Source: Novosphingobium sp. SCN 66-18 (GTDB lineage: Bacteria; Pseudomonadota; Alphaproteobacteria; Sphingomonadales; Sphingomonadaceae). Taken from it: DNA of 64,000 nt. Within the stretch, counting starts at the first letter, position 1. Each line of letters opens with the position of its first letter. The position numbers and the translations under genes are program-made. The notes beneath the pieces are model-generated. The model saw only the letters and a program-made list of their open reading frames with translations, ran no database searches and was not told where the DNA came from. Positions 22,495 through 31,162 of this stretch are shown piece after piece. The stretch covers positions 38,850 to 102,849 of the forward strand of contig MEGD01000019.1 of NCBI GenBank assembly GCA_001725355.1. The letters are read 5' to 3'.

Positions 22495-22516
22495 TTGTTG
22501 TACGTTCGTCCAACAA
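22495..22516. promoter_or_regulatory. Probable TetR operator
   Basis: A perfect inverted repeat, TTGTTG (22495-22500) and CAACAA (22511-22516), around a ten-base centre (TACGTTCGTC). The symmetry and 22-base span fit a TetR dimer. It lies eight bases before the repressor start and 66 bases before the oxygenase start, so one bound dimer could repress both genes. Confidence 0.65.
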
Positions 22517-22582
22517 GCTGTTGGCGCGGCGGATTCGGAAGTGCGCCCGCTGCGCTGTTGTGGGAAACGCGGAGATCGAACC

Positions 22583-23764
22583 ATGGGTGACCTGTCTTCT
22601 GCCTTCGAAAGCATTTCATCCGCGGATGTCGATCCCGACGCCGACTGGAGCCTGCCGGGCTGGCTGTACACCGATCCGGAATATTTCGCGCTGGAAATGG
22701 ACAAGGTGATCCGTCCGTCCTGGCAGATCGTCTGCCATGAAAGCGACATCGCCGTCGCGGGCGATTATCGCACGCTCGAATACCTGGGCGAAAGCGTGGT
22801 GGTCGTGCGCGGGGACGACGGGCAGATCCGCGCGTTCACCAATGTCTGCCGCCATCGGGCGATGCGGCTGGTCGAAGGCCATGCCGGGTGCGTGAAGAAG
22901 TTCGTCTGCCCCTATCACGCCTGGGTGTTCGAAACCGATGGCCGCCTTTCGGGCGTGCCGATGAAGTCGGACTATCCGGCGCTGAAGCTGGAGGAGAACG
23001 GCCTTGCTCCGGTTTCGGTCGAGATTTGGCGCGGCTTCGTGTTCGTGCGGCTGGAGGACCGGGGCTTCCCGTCCGTCGCGGAAATGATGGCGCCGTTCGA
23101 GGAAGAGGTCGCGCCCTATCGCTTCGAGGACATGCGCCGCATTTCCGATGTGCGCCTGCGCGAACGCGCGGTGAACTGGAAGAACGTGGGCGACAACTAT
23201 TCCGACAACCTGCACATCCCGGTGGCGCACGACGGGCTGACGCGCATCTTCGGCCGGTCCTACGAGATTTCCGACCACGGCTGGGCCGATCGCATGAAGG
23301 GCGATCTGGTGGAGAAGCCTTCTGCCAACTTCTGGGAGCGGTTCTACCAGGCGCACCTGCCCGACGTGCCGCATCTGCCGCCGGAAAGCCGGCAGCGCTG
23401 GCTCTACTACAAGCTCTGGCCGAACATCGCGTTCGATATCTATGCCGACCAGATCGATTTCATGCAGTGGCTGCCGGTATCGCCGACCACGACGGTCCTT
23501 CGCGAAATGGCGTTCGCCCTGCCCGACGACCGGCGCGAGATGAAGCTGGTGCGCTATGCCAACTGGCGCGTGAACCGCGTGGTCAACCAGGAGGATACCT
23601 GGCTGATCGAACGCATCCAGAAGGGCATGGCCTCGAAGACCTATGGCGCCGGTCCGATCGGCGCCAGCGAGGTCTGCCTGCGCAGCTTCGCGCGCAAGAT
23701 CCGCGCGATCGTGCCCGAAGCGCGCCTGCACAAGGCACCGCCGGCGGGGTGGAGCCGGAAGTAG
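22583..23764 (+). CDS. Rieske non-heme iron oxygenase, alpha subunit
   Basis: Oxygenase that hydroxylates or demethylates an unknown small substrate. 393 residues. Rieske cluster ligands are C-x-H in NVCRHRAM and C-x2-H in FVCPYHAWVFE. The mononuclear iron site has the NYSDNLHIPVAHDG pattern (Asp, His, His). ATG 22583 has GGAGA upstream. No beta subunit is adjacent, which fits the homotrimeric alpha-only class that includes demethylases and carnitine or stachydrine oxygenases. No ferredoxin or reductase is adjacent either, so electrons probably come from elsewhere. Confidence 0.9.
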   Translation: MGDLSSAFESISSADVDPDADWSLPGWLYTDPEYFALEMDKVIRPSWQIVCHESDIAVAGDYRTLEYLGESVVVVRGDDGQIRAFTNVCRHRAMRLVEGHAGCVKKFVCPYHAWVFETDGRLSGVPMKSDYPALKLEENGLAPVSVEIWRGFVFVRLEDRGFPSVAEMMAPFEEEVAPYRFEDMRRISDVRLRERAVNWKNVGDNYSDNLHIPVAHDGLTRIFGRSYEISDHGWADRMKGDLVEKPSANFWERFYQAHLPDVPHLPPESRQRWLYYKLWPNIAFDIYADQIDFMQWLPVSPTTTVLREMAFALPDDRREMKLVRYANWRVNRVVNQEDTWLIERIQKGMASKTYGAGPIGASEVCLRSFARKIRAIVPEARLHKAPPAGWSRK

Positions 23765-23766
23765 AG

Positions 23767-23856
23767 CCTACCCCCGACCCCTCCCGCAAGAAGGAGGGGA
23801 GAAAGAAGGGCAACAAGGTTCCCCTCCCGCTTGCGGGAGGGGTTAGGGGTGGGCAT
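23767..23856. repeat. GC-rich palindromic intergenic repeat, copy 1
   Basis: Two arms in inverted orientation, built around CCCCTCCCGCAAG and CTTGCGGGAGGGG with pyrimidine-rich extensions (CTACCCCCGA / TTAGGGGTGGG), fill the gap between the Rieske and FAD genes. A related element lies at 55027-55100. Such short repeats are common in alphaproteobacterial intergenic DNA. It may fold strongly in the mRNA. Confidence 0.75.
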
Positions 23857-23882
23857 CACCGCCCTTCGACGGAGAGCAGCAC

Positions 23883-25496
23883 ATGACCAACCGCTACGAC
23901 GCGATCATCATCGGCGGTGGCCACAACGGCCTCGTCTGCGCCTTCTATCTCGCCAAGGCCGGCATGAAGGTGCGTGTGCTTGAGCGGCGGCACGTGGTGG
24001 GCGGCGCGGCGGTGACCGAGGAGTTCCATCCGGGCTTCCGCAATTCCACCGCGAGCTACACGGTCAGCCTGCTGCGCCCCAAGGTGATCGCAGACATGAA
24101 GCTGCACGATCGCGGCTTCCGCATCATCGAGCGCACGATCAGCAACTTCTTTCCGTTCCCCGATACCTACCTCAAGCTGGGCGGCGCGCCGGGGCGGACC
24201 GAGGCGGAGTTTGCCCGCTTCTCGCAGAAGGACGCCGAAGCCTATCCGAAGTACGATGCCGCGCTGGAAAAGGTGGCGCAGGTGCTGCGCGATATCGCGC
24301 TGCAATCGCCGCCCAACGTCGGCGGTGGCGTGCGTGCGCTGCTGGCGGCGGCGCAACAGGGCTGGCCATTGGCGAAGATGGACATCGCCACGCAGCGCGA
24401 TCTGCTGGACATCTTCGTCAAGTCCGCGCGCGAATTTCTCGATGGCTGGTACGAGGACGATCACGTCAAGTCCGCCTTCGCGTTCGATGCGGTGGTGGGC
24501 AATTACGCCGGGGTATCGACGCCCGGTTCGGCCTATGTGCTGCTCCACCACGTGTTCGGCGAGGTGAACGGCAAGTTCGGCGCCTGGGGCCATTCGGTGG
24601 GTGGCATGGGATCGATCACGCAGGCGATGGCGCTGGCGTGCGAGGAGGCCGGCGTCGAGATCAGCCTCGAAAGTCCGGTGGCCAAAGTGCTCGTCAACAA
24701 CGGAAAGGCCGCGGGGGTCAAGCTGGAGGACGGCGGGGAACTCTACGCTCCCATCGTCGCGGCCAATGTCGGCCCGGCGCTGCTGTACCGCCAGATGGTC
24801 GACGGGTCGGACCTCGACGAGGACTTCCGGCGCCGCATCGCCAATTTCAAGACCGGTTCGGGCACGTTCCGCATGAACGTCGCGCTGTCCGAACTGCCGG
24901 ATTTCACGGTGCTACCGGGCAAGGAGCGGGCCGAACACCACACCGCCGGCATCATCATCGCGCCGGGCATGGACTATATGGACGCCGCGTTCGACGATGC
25001 GAAGAAGTTCGGATGGTCGAAGAAACCGATCGTCGAGATCAAGCTGCCATCGACCGTCGATGACAGCCTCGCCCCCAAGGGCGCGCATGTCGCCAGCCTC
25101 TTCTGCCAGCAGTTCGCGCCGGAATTGCCCGACGGGCGATCCTGGGACGACGTGCGCGAACAGGTGGCCGATCACATCATCGATACCGTCACCGACCACG
25201 CACCGAATTTCAAGGCGGCGGTGATCGCGCGGCAGATCCATTCGCCGCTGGACCTCGAACGCAAGTTCGGGCTGGTCGGCGGCGACATCTTCCACGGCCA
25301 CATGAGCCTCGACCAGCTGTGGGCGGCGCGCCCCGTGCTGGGGCATGGCGATTACCGTTCGCCGATCAAGGGGCTCTACATGTGCGGTTCGGGCACGCAC
25401 CCCGGCGGCGGCGTGACCGGCGCGCCGGGCCACAACGCCGCGCACGAGATCATCCGCGACCGTTCGGTGCTGTGGAAGATGCTCCACCGCGGCTGA
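23883..25496 (+). CDS. FAD-dependent oxidoreductase, phytoene-desaturase/PYROXD2-like
   Basis: Flavoprotein oxidoreductase of unknown substrate. 537 residues from ATG 23883. The dinucleotide-binding fold is at the N-terminus (DAIIIGGGHNGLVCAFYLAK, then VLERRHVVGGAAVTEEFHPG), and a C-terminal FAD contact reads LYMCGSGTHPGGGVTGAPG. The length and motifs match the carotenoid-desaturase-like superfamily, but nothing else in the window suggests carotenoid synthesis. It lies in the same direction as the Rieske gene, separated by the repeat at 23767-23856, and probably acts in the same pathway. Confidence 0.82.
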   Translation: MTNRYDAIIIGGGHNGLVCAFYLAKAGMKVRVLERRHVVGGAAVTEEFHPGFRNSTASYTVSLLRPKVIADMKLHDRGFRIIERTISNFFPFPDTYLKLGGAPGRTEAEFARFSQKDAEAYPKYDAALEKVAQVLRDIALQSPPNVGGGVRALLAAAQQGWPLAKMDIATQRDLLDIFVKSAREFLDGWYEDDHVKSAFAFDAVVGNYAGVSTPGSAYVLLHHVFGEVNGKFGAWGHSVGGMGSITQAMALACEEAGVEISLESPVAKVLVNNGKAAGVKLEDGGELYAPIVAANVGPALLYRQMVDGSDLDEDFRRRIANFKTGSGTFRMNVALSELPDFTVLPGKERAEHHTAGIIIAPGMDYMDAAFDDAKKFGWSKKPIVEIKLPSTVDDSLAPKGAHVASLFCQQFAPELPDGRSWDDVREQVADHIIDTVTDHAPNFKAAVIARQIHSPLDLERKFGLVGGDIFHGHMSLDQLWAARPVLGHGDYRSPIKGLYMCGSGTHPGGGVTGAPGHNAAHEIIRDRSVLWKMLHRG

Positions 25497-26754
25497 CGGC
25501 CCAGTAGACCGGAACCCCCGCCACCACGAACAGCGCGCCATAGCCCAGCGCTTCGGCGCCCAGGCCCCATGCCGCCCAGACGATGAACGCGGCGCCAATG
25601 GCGGCGATGGCGATCATCGGCTTTTCATCCGGCAGCAGGCGGATCGCCGCCGCCATCGAGAGGAAGTAGGACAGCATCCCGGCGGCGAGGCTGACCGAGG
25701 CGATGAACTGGAACAGGTCGCCCATCCCCTTGCCGTAGTTCAGCAGGGCCACCACGCTCAGCAGAATGCTGGAAACCACGTGCGAGCGGACCGGCGTGCC
25801 CCGGCTGCTTTCCCTGGCGAACCAGCGCGGGAAGACGCCGCCGCGCGCCATGGCCCATGGCACTTCGCCCTGCAGCAGGATGAAACCGTTGAGCGTGCCG
25901 AAGGCGCTGATCGCCGCGAACAGGGCCACCACTTCGGCCACGCCGCCGCCGAACGCCTTGCGCAGCAGGTCGGCCACCGGCGCGGGCGACGCGGCGGCTT
26001 CCGGGGCGGGCATATAGGCGGCGAAGGCCAGCGAAATGCCCATGTAGACAAGGCCAGTCAGGGCCACGCCGATCAGCGTCGCGCGGGGGACGACACGGTC
26101 GGCGTTCTCCACCTTGTCGGCCGGCACGGTGGCGGATTCGAGGCCCAGGAAACCCCAGAAGGTGAGGCCGGCAGCGCTGGCGATCGCGCCGAACCCGATC
26201 GGCACCGGCGGTTGTGCGGCGCGCGGGGCACCGGTGGCGAACCACCACAGGGCGAGGCCGATCAGCGCGACGAGCGGCACCAGCTTCAGCGTTGTCGTCA
26301 CGATCGAGAGATCGCCCACCGCGCGCGTGCTGCTGATGTTGACCAGCGTGAGCAGCCAGACGCAGCCGACAGCGAGCAGCGCGGGCAGCCCCGGCGTCTG
26401 GCCGATCCACGGAAAGATCAGGCTGAGATTGCTGACCACGGCCACCGCGATCGCGCCGTTTCCGGCCCAGATCATCGTCCAGTAGCTCCAGGCGGTGATG
26501 AAGCCCGTGGCCGGGCCGAAGGCGGCCTGGGCATAGGCATAGGGGCCGCCGGCCAGCGGCATCCGCGCGCCCAGCCGGGCGAAGGCGCCGGCCAGGCACA
26601 GCGCGCCGGCCAGCGTCACGCCCCAGCCCGCCAGCTGGTTCATGCCCAGCGGCGCCAGCGTTGCCGGGAGAAGATAGATGCCCGATCCGATCATGTTGCC
26701 GACGACCAGCGCCAGCGTCATCCAGAACCCCAACCCCCGCGCGGGCTTGCCCAT
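25450..26754 (-). CDS. APC superfamily amino acid/amine permease
   Basis: Inner-membrane transporter with about twelve hydrophobic segments; 434 residues. The first helix carries the APC substrate motif (VVGNMIGSGIYLLP), as in the arginine/agmatine and cadaverine/lysine antiporters. ATG 26754 has GAGGGAA seven bases upstream. Its 3' end overlaps the FAD gene's 3' end by 47 bases in convergent orientation. Its position beside a Rieske oxygenase and a BetI-like regulator suggests uptake of an amine-type substrate, which is inference. Confidence 0.87.
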   Translation of the reverse strand: MGKPARGLGFWMTLALVVGNMIGSGIYLLPATLAPLGMNQLAGWGVTLAGALCLAGAFARLGARMPLAGGPYAYAQAAFGPATGFITAWSYWTMIWAGNGAIAVAVVSNLSLIFPWIGQTPGLPALLAVGCVWLLTLVNISSTRAVGDLSIVTTTLKLVPLVALIGLALWWFATGAPRAAQPPVPIGFGAIASAAGLTFWGFLGLESATVPADKVENADRVVPRATLIGVALTGLVYMGISLAFAAYMPAPEAAASPAPVADLLRKAFGGGVAEVVALFAAISAFGTLNGFILLQGEVPWAMARGGVFPRWFARESSRGTPVRSHVVSSILLSVVALLNYGKGMGDLFQFIASVSLAAGMLSYFLSMAAAIRLLPDEKPMIAIAAIGAAFIVWAAWGLGAEALGYGALFVVAGVPVYWAVSRGGASSTAPNGRG

Positions 26755-26829
26755 CCGTGATTCCCTCAAGATCGTTTCAATGCAGACTATCGCTTGATTG
26801 CGCGGCGTCAGCATGTTTGTGATGCGGCG

Positions 26830-28458
26830 ATGACGAATGTTGGCATTTCTTCCCGCAGCGCGCCCGCCGCGTCCTACGATCCGCGCCTGATCGCGGCGGC
26901 GGCCGCGATGAACGAGAACCGGCTGCACGAAGCCGAACCGCTGTTGCGCGCGCTGCTGAAGGAAGATCCGTTCGACGTCCGCGCGATCCGCATGTTCGCG
27001 GAACTGGCGGGGCGGATCGGGCGCTACACGGACGCGGAAAACCTCTTGCGCCGGGCGATCGAACTGGCGCCGGATTTTACGCCCGCGCGCGCAAATCTGG
27101 CGCTGGTGCTGTACCGGACCAATCGCGCGGCCGAGGCGCTGGACGAACTGCAGCGCGTGACAGCGGACGACCCCGACAATCCCGGGCACGCCAATCTGCA
27201 GGCCGCCGCGTTCGGTCGCATCGGCGAATTCGACGAGGCGCTGGCGCTTTACGAACTGGTGCTGAAGCAGGCACCCGACCAGCCGCGCGTATGGATGAGC
27301 TACGGCCACATGCTCAAGACGGTAGGGCGTCAGGCGGACGGTATCGCCGCCTACCGGCGAGCGCTCGATTTTTCACCCACGCTGGGCGAAGCGTGGTGGA
27401 GCCTTGCCAACCTCAAGACCGTGCGCTTCACGGATGCGGATATCGCCACGATGCGGCGTGCGCGCGAAACGCGGGGCATCGCCGAGGAGGATGCTTGGCA
27501 CCTCGAATTCGCGCTGGGCAAGGCTCTCGAAGACCGGGGCGAGGTGGAAGCGGCCTTCGCAAGCTATGCCGCGGGAAACGCGCGGCGGCGCGGGCGTATT
27601 CCCTATCGTGCCGACGAGACCGAGCGAAAGGTGGACGCCATGATCGCGACCGCCACGCCGGCCCTGTTCGCGGCATTTGATGGCGCGGGGGCCGAAGCGG
27701 CCGATCCCATCTTCGTCGTGGGCATGCCGCGTTCCGGCTCCACGCTGGTCGAACAGATTCTCGCCAGCCACAGCCAGGTGGAAGGGACCAGCGAACTGCC
27801 CGATATCGCGCTGCTGGCGCGGGGTGTCGCGGATTATCCGGAAGGGCTCTTGGCGCTGCCCGCCGCGCAACTGCGCGACATGGGCGAACAGTATATCGAG
27901 CGGACGCGCGTCCAGCGGCACACGGCCCGGCCGCTCTTCATCGACAAGATGCCCAACAACTGGGTGCATGTGCCGCTGATACGGCTGATATTGCCCCGTG
28001 CCCGCATCATCGATGCGCGGCGGCATCCACTCGGTTGCTGCTTTTCCAACTTCAAGCAGCATTTCGCGCGCGGTCAGGGCTTCAGCTACGATCTCGCCGA
28101 CATGGGGCGCTATTATCGCGACTATGTGCGGCTGATGGCGCATATCGATCGAGTGCTGCCGGGGCATGTCCACCGCGTGATCTACGAACGCATGGTCGAC
28201 GATACCGAGGCTGAGGTGCGTGCGCTTCTGGCGGCCTGCGGCCTGCCTTTCGAGGAGGCGTGCCTGGCCTTCCACGAAACCGCGCGCCCCGTGCGGACCG
28301 CCAGTTCGGAGCAGGTGCGCCAGCCGATCTATCGTGACGGCACCGCTGCGTGGAAGCCGTTCGAGCCGTTTCTGGCGCCGTTGCGGGATGCGCTGGGGGA
28401 TGTTCTCACGTCCTATCCGCAAGTGCCGGCATCGTTGCAATTTGGCCACGGTCGGTAA
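26830..28458 (+). CDS. TPR-repeat sulfotransferase
   Basis: Two-part protein of 542 residues. The N-terminal 250 or so residues form tetratricopeptide repeats (AEPLLRALLKEDPFD, AENLLRRAIELAPDF, ALALYELVLKQAPDQ). The C-terminal half is a sulfotransferase domain with the PAPS phosphosulfate loop PIFVVGMPRSGSTLVEQILA and a 3'-phosphate region (RRHPLGCCFSNFKQHFA). No signal peptide is visible, so it is probably cytoplasmic. It lies immediately upstream of a TonB receptor in the same direction, a pairing seen often in sphingomonads. The acceptor is unknown. ATG 26830 was chosen over an upstream TTG. Confidence 0.87.
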   Translation: MTNVGISSRSAPAASYDPRLIAAAAAMNENRLHEAEPLLRALLKEDPFDVRAIRMFAELAGRIGRYTDAENLLRRAIELAPDFTPARANLALVLYRTNRAAEALDELQRVTADDPDNPGHANLQAAAFGRIGEFDEALALYELVLKQAPDQPRVWMSYGHMLKTVGRQADGIAAYRRALDFSPTLGEAWWSLANLKTVRFTDADIATMRRARETRGIAEEDAWHLEFALGKALEDRGEVEAAFASYAAGNARRRGRIPYRADETERKVDAMIATATPALFAAFDGAGAEAADPIFVVGMPRSGSTLVEQILASHSQVEGTSELPDIALLARGVADYPEGLLALPAAQLRDMGEQYIERTRVQRHTARPLFIDKMPNNWVHVPLIRLILPRARIIDARRHPLGCCFSNFKQHFARGQGFSYDLADMGRYYRDYVRLMAHIDRVLPGHVHRVIYERMVDDTEAEVRALLAACGLPFEEACLAFHETARPVRTASSEQVRQPIYRDGTAAWKPFEPFLAPLRDALGDVLTSYPQVPASLQFGHGR

Positions 28459-28485
28459 CGAACGATAGTTGCGAATTGCAACGAT
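28431..28485. promoter_or_regulatory. 12-base inverted repeat across the sulfotransferase stop codon
   Basis: ATCGTTGCAATT (28431-28442) is mirrored perfectly by AATTGCAACGAT (28474-28485) with 31 bases between. It spans the sulfotransferase stop and lies 66 bases before the TonB receptor start. No T-run follows, so it is more likely a regulator site pair or an mRNA stem than a terminator. Confidence 0.45.
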
Positions 28486-28551
28486 CTTGACGTTATCTTG
28501 CTGCGCGTCACAAACCGCAGGCAGAACACATCAGATCAGGGCGGTTCCATC

Positions 28552-31080
28552 ATGAGTGCAGGTTTTCGTAGCTTCTCCCGGCTCGCGCTTCTGGCCGGAT
28601 CGGCTCTCGCATCCTCCTCTGTTTTTGCGCAGGAAACACCGCAGTCCGCGGCCGAAAACAGCGATCCCAACGTGATCGTGGTGACGGCACAGAAGCGCAG
28701 CGAAAATCTCCAGAACGTGCCAATCGCGATCCAGGCGCTGGGCACGCAGAAGCTGGAGCAGCTCAACGTCACCAAGTTCACCGACTATGTGCAGCAATTG
28801 CCGTCGGTGACGTTCCAGGCGCTGGGCGGCACGCCGGGCACCAACGTTGTCTATATGCGCGGCGTGGCTTCGGGCGGTGACGGCAATCATTCGGGATCGC
28901 TGCCTTCGGTCGGCGTCTATTTCGACGAACAGCCGGTGACGACGATCGGCGGCAATCTCGACGTTCACATCTACGACATCGCCCGTATCGAAAGCCTCTC
29001 GGGGCCGCAGGGCACGCTCTATGGCGCCTCGTCGGAAGCGGGCACGATCCGCATCATCACCAACAAGCCGGATACCACGGCGTTTTCCGGCAGCATCGAT
29101 GTGGAAGGGAACACCGTTCACAAGGGTGGCCAGGGCGGCAAGGTTGAAGGCATGGTCAATCTGCCGCTGTCGTCGCGCGCCGCGTTGCGCGTGGTCGGCT
29201 TCTACGAGCGCGATGCCGGCTTTATTGACAACGTGGCCGGATGCCGCGCCTTTCTGCCGGAAACCAATCCGCTCGGTTGCCCGCCCGCCAAGAACGGCGG
29301 CATCGCGGTGAACAACAGCCAGTTCGTCAAGAAGAACTACAACGATACCGAAATCTACGGCGGCCGCGCGGCGCTGAAGGTCGATCTGGACGACAACTGG
29401 ACGGTGACGCCGACCGTCATGTACCAGGAGACGAAGAGCCACGGGTCGTACGGCTATGATCCGCGCGTGGGCGATCTTCAGGTGCAGCACTTCTTCCCCG
29501 AGAACCGCAGCGACCGGTTCGTGCAGGCGGCTCTGACGATCGAAGGCAAGCTCGGCAACTGGGACGTGACCTATGCCGGCGCCTATCTGGACCGTAAGGA
29601 CTACCAATCCAGCGACTATACCGATTACGCGGAAGCCTATGACTCGCTCTACGCGTCTGCCGGCGGCATCGCCAACTACCTTGCGCTGCAGGACTCCAAC
29701 GGCAATTCGATCGATCCCCGCCAGCGCGTGATCGGCACCGATCACTTCAAGAAAATGAGCCACGAGCTGCGGTTTGCTTCACCGGCGAGCGAGCCGTTGC
29801 GCGCCGTCGCGGGCTTCTTCTATCAGCGCCAGTCCAACGTGATTCATCAGGACTACCAGATCAACGGCCTGGCTCCCGATCTTTCGGTGAACGGTTTGCC
29901 GGGTACGCTGTGGCTGACGCAGCAGTATCGCGTGGACCGGGACGTCGCCGCGTTCGGCGAGCTGAGCTACGACCTGACGCCAACGATCACGCTGACGGCG
30001 GGGGCGCGTGCGTTCATGTACGATAACTCGCTGATCGGCTTCTTCGGCTTCGGCCGGAATCCCGGCAACGGCTATACCGACAGCCCGCCGAACGGCGTGT
30101 ACAGCTCGCGCACCGGCGTGGTGCAGTGCTTCACCTCGGACGGCAATCGCCTCTACGACAATCTGCAGAATGGCAGCGGATCGACGACCCTGCTGCCGGG
30201 GGCCGTGGCCGGCAGCCCCTGCACCAACCTTGGCCAGTATGTGGGGGGCACCGTTCGTCCGGTTCACGCCAAGGGTACGGGCGGCACCTATCGCTTCAAC
30301 GCCACGTGGAAGCCGAACCAGAACATCATGCTCTATGCCACGGTATCGAGCGGTTTCCGTCCGGGCGGCATCAACCGACGCGGCGACTTTGGCGCCTATC
30401 AGCCGGATTACCTGTACAATTACGAACTCGGCTTCAAGACCACGCTGTTCGACGGCCTGCTGCGGCTGAACGGAGCGATCTATCAGCAGAACTGGAAGAA
30501 GTTCCAGTACGCCTATCTGGGGCCGAACAGCTTCACCATCATCACCAACGGTCCGGACGCTCGCATCCGCGGTTTCGATATCGATGCCTCGGTCAATCTC
30601 AACCGGCTGACGTTGAACTTCGCTGGGGCCTATGCCGATGCGAAGACGCTGAACAACCTGTGCGCGGCGATCGATCCGACCTACACCTGCTCGGGCGGCG
30701 GGAACAGCATCAGCGCTCCCAAGGGCACGCGCCTGCCGATCACGCCGCAGTGGAAGATGAGCGGGACGGCGCGTTACACGGTGCCGATGGGCGACGCCAA
30801 GGTCTATGGGCAGCTCAACGGCATGTACCAGACCTCCGCGTCCTCGGACCTTCGCGTGAATTACGCCGCCGCGCTGGGCAGGCTGCCGGCGTTCGCGCAG
30901 GTCAATGCCGCGATCGGCGGCGTCTGGGACAAGTACACGATCGAATTCTTCGTCTCGAACATCTTCGACGAACGCGGACAGCTTTCGCGCTTTGCCGCGT
31001 GTGGCGCATGCACGCAGCGCCCCTACATCGTCCCCACCACGCCGCGCACCATCGGTCTGCGCGCCGGGGCCAAGTTCTGA
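28552..31080 (+). CDS. TonB-dependent receptor, large sphingomonad type
   Basis: Outer-membrane transporter of 842 residues. A signal peptide (SRLALLAGSALASSSVFAQ) precedes the TonB-box region VIVVTAQKRSENLQNVPIAI, then the plug (YMRGVASGGDGNHSG, LSGPQGTLYGASSEAGTIRI) and a 22-strand-type barrel ending GLRAGAKF with terminal Phe. The motif set is that of the family expanded in sphingomonads for aromatic compounds, glycans and natural products. The substrate is unknown. ATG 28552 has only a weak AGGGCGG upstream. The TPR-sulfotransferase precedes it by 93 bases and a terminator follows. Confidence 0.9.
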   Translation: MSAGFRSFSRLALLAGSALASSSVFAQETPQSAAENSDPNVIVVTAQKRSENLQNVPIAIQALGTQKLEQLNVTKFTDYVQQLPSVTFQALGGTPGTNVVYMRGVASGGDGNHSGSLPSVGVYFDEQPVTTIGGNLDVHIYDIARIESLSGPQGTLYGASSEAGTIRIITNKPDTTAFSGSIDVEGNTVHKGGQGGKVEGMVNLPLSSRAALRVVGFYERDAGFIDNVAGCRAFLPETNPLGCPPAKNGGIAVNNSQFVKKNYNDTEIYGGRAALKVDLDDNWTVTPTVMYQETKSHGSYGYDPRVGDLQVQHFFPENRSDRFVQAALTIEGKLGNWDVTYAGAYLDRKDYQSSDYTDYAEAYDSLYASAGGIANYLALQDSNGNSIDPRQRVIGTDHFKKMSHELRFASPASEPLRAVAGFFYQRQSNVIHQDYQINGLAPDLSVNGLPGTLWLTQQYRVDRDVAAFGELSYDLTPTITLTAGARAFMYDNSLIGFFGFGRNPGNGYTDSPPNGVYSSRTGVVQCFTSDGNRLYDNLQNGSGSTTLLPGAVAGSPCTNLGQYVGGTVRPVHAKGTGGTYRFNATWKPNQNIMLYATVSSGFRPGGINRRGDFGAYQPDYLYNYELGFKTTLFDGLLRLNGAIYQQNWKKFQYAYLGPNSFTIITNGPDARIRGFDIDASVNLNRLTLNFAGAYADAKTLNNLCAAIDPTYTCSGGGNSISAPKGTRLPITPQWKMSGTARYTVPMGDAKVYGQLNGMYQTSASSDLRVNYAAALGRLPAFAQVNAAIGGVWDKYTIEFFVSNIFDERGQLSRFAACGACTQRPYIVPTTPRTIGLRAGAKF

Positions 31081-31103
31081 TGGCCTGACCGGGCCTGACG
31101 ATC

Positions 31104-31147
31104 CGAAAAAAGGGCGGGCAGCTTCTTCGGGAGCGGCCCGTTTTTTT
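31104..31147. terminator. Bidirectional terminator between converging genes
   Basis: An A-run (31106-31111), a GC-rich imperfect hairpin and a T-run (31141-31147) lie between the TonB receptor and the minus-strand regulator. The arrangement can serve both strands. Confidence 0.75.
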
Positions 31148-31162
31148 ACGAGGAGACGAGCC

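Noticed and set aside
23767-23856. Intrinsic terminator after the Rieske gene
   Set aside because: The stem is strong but no T-run follows and a related repeat occurs elsewhere in the window.
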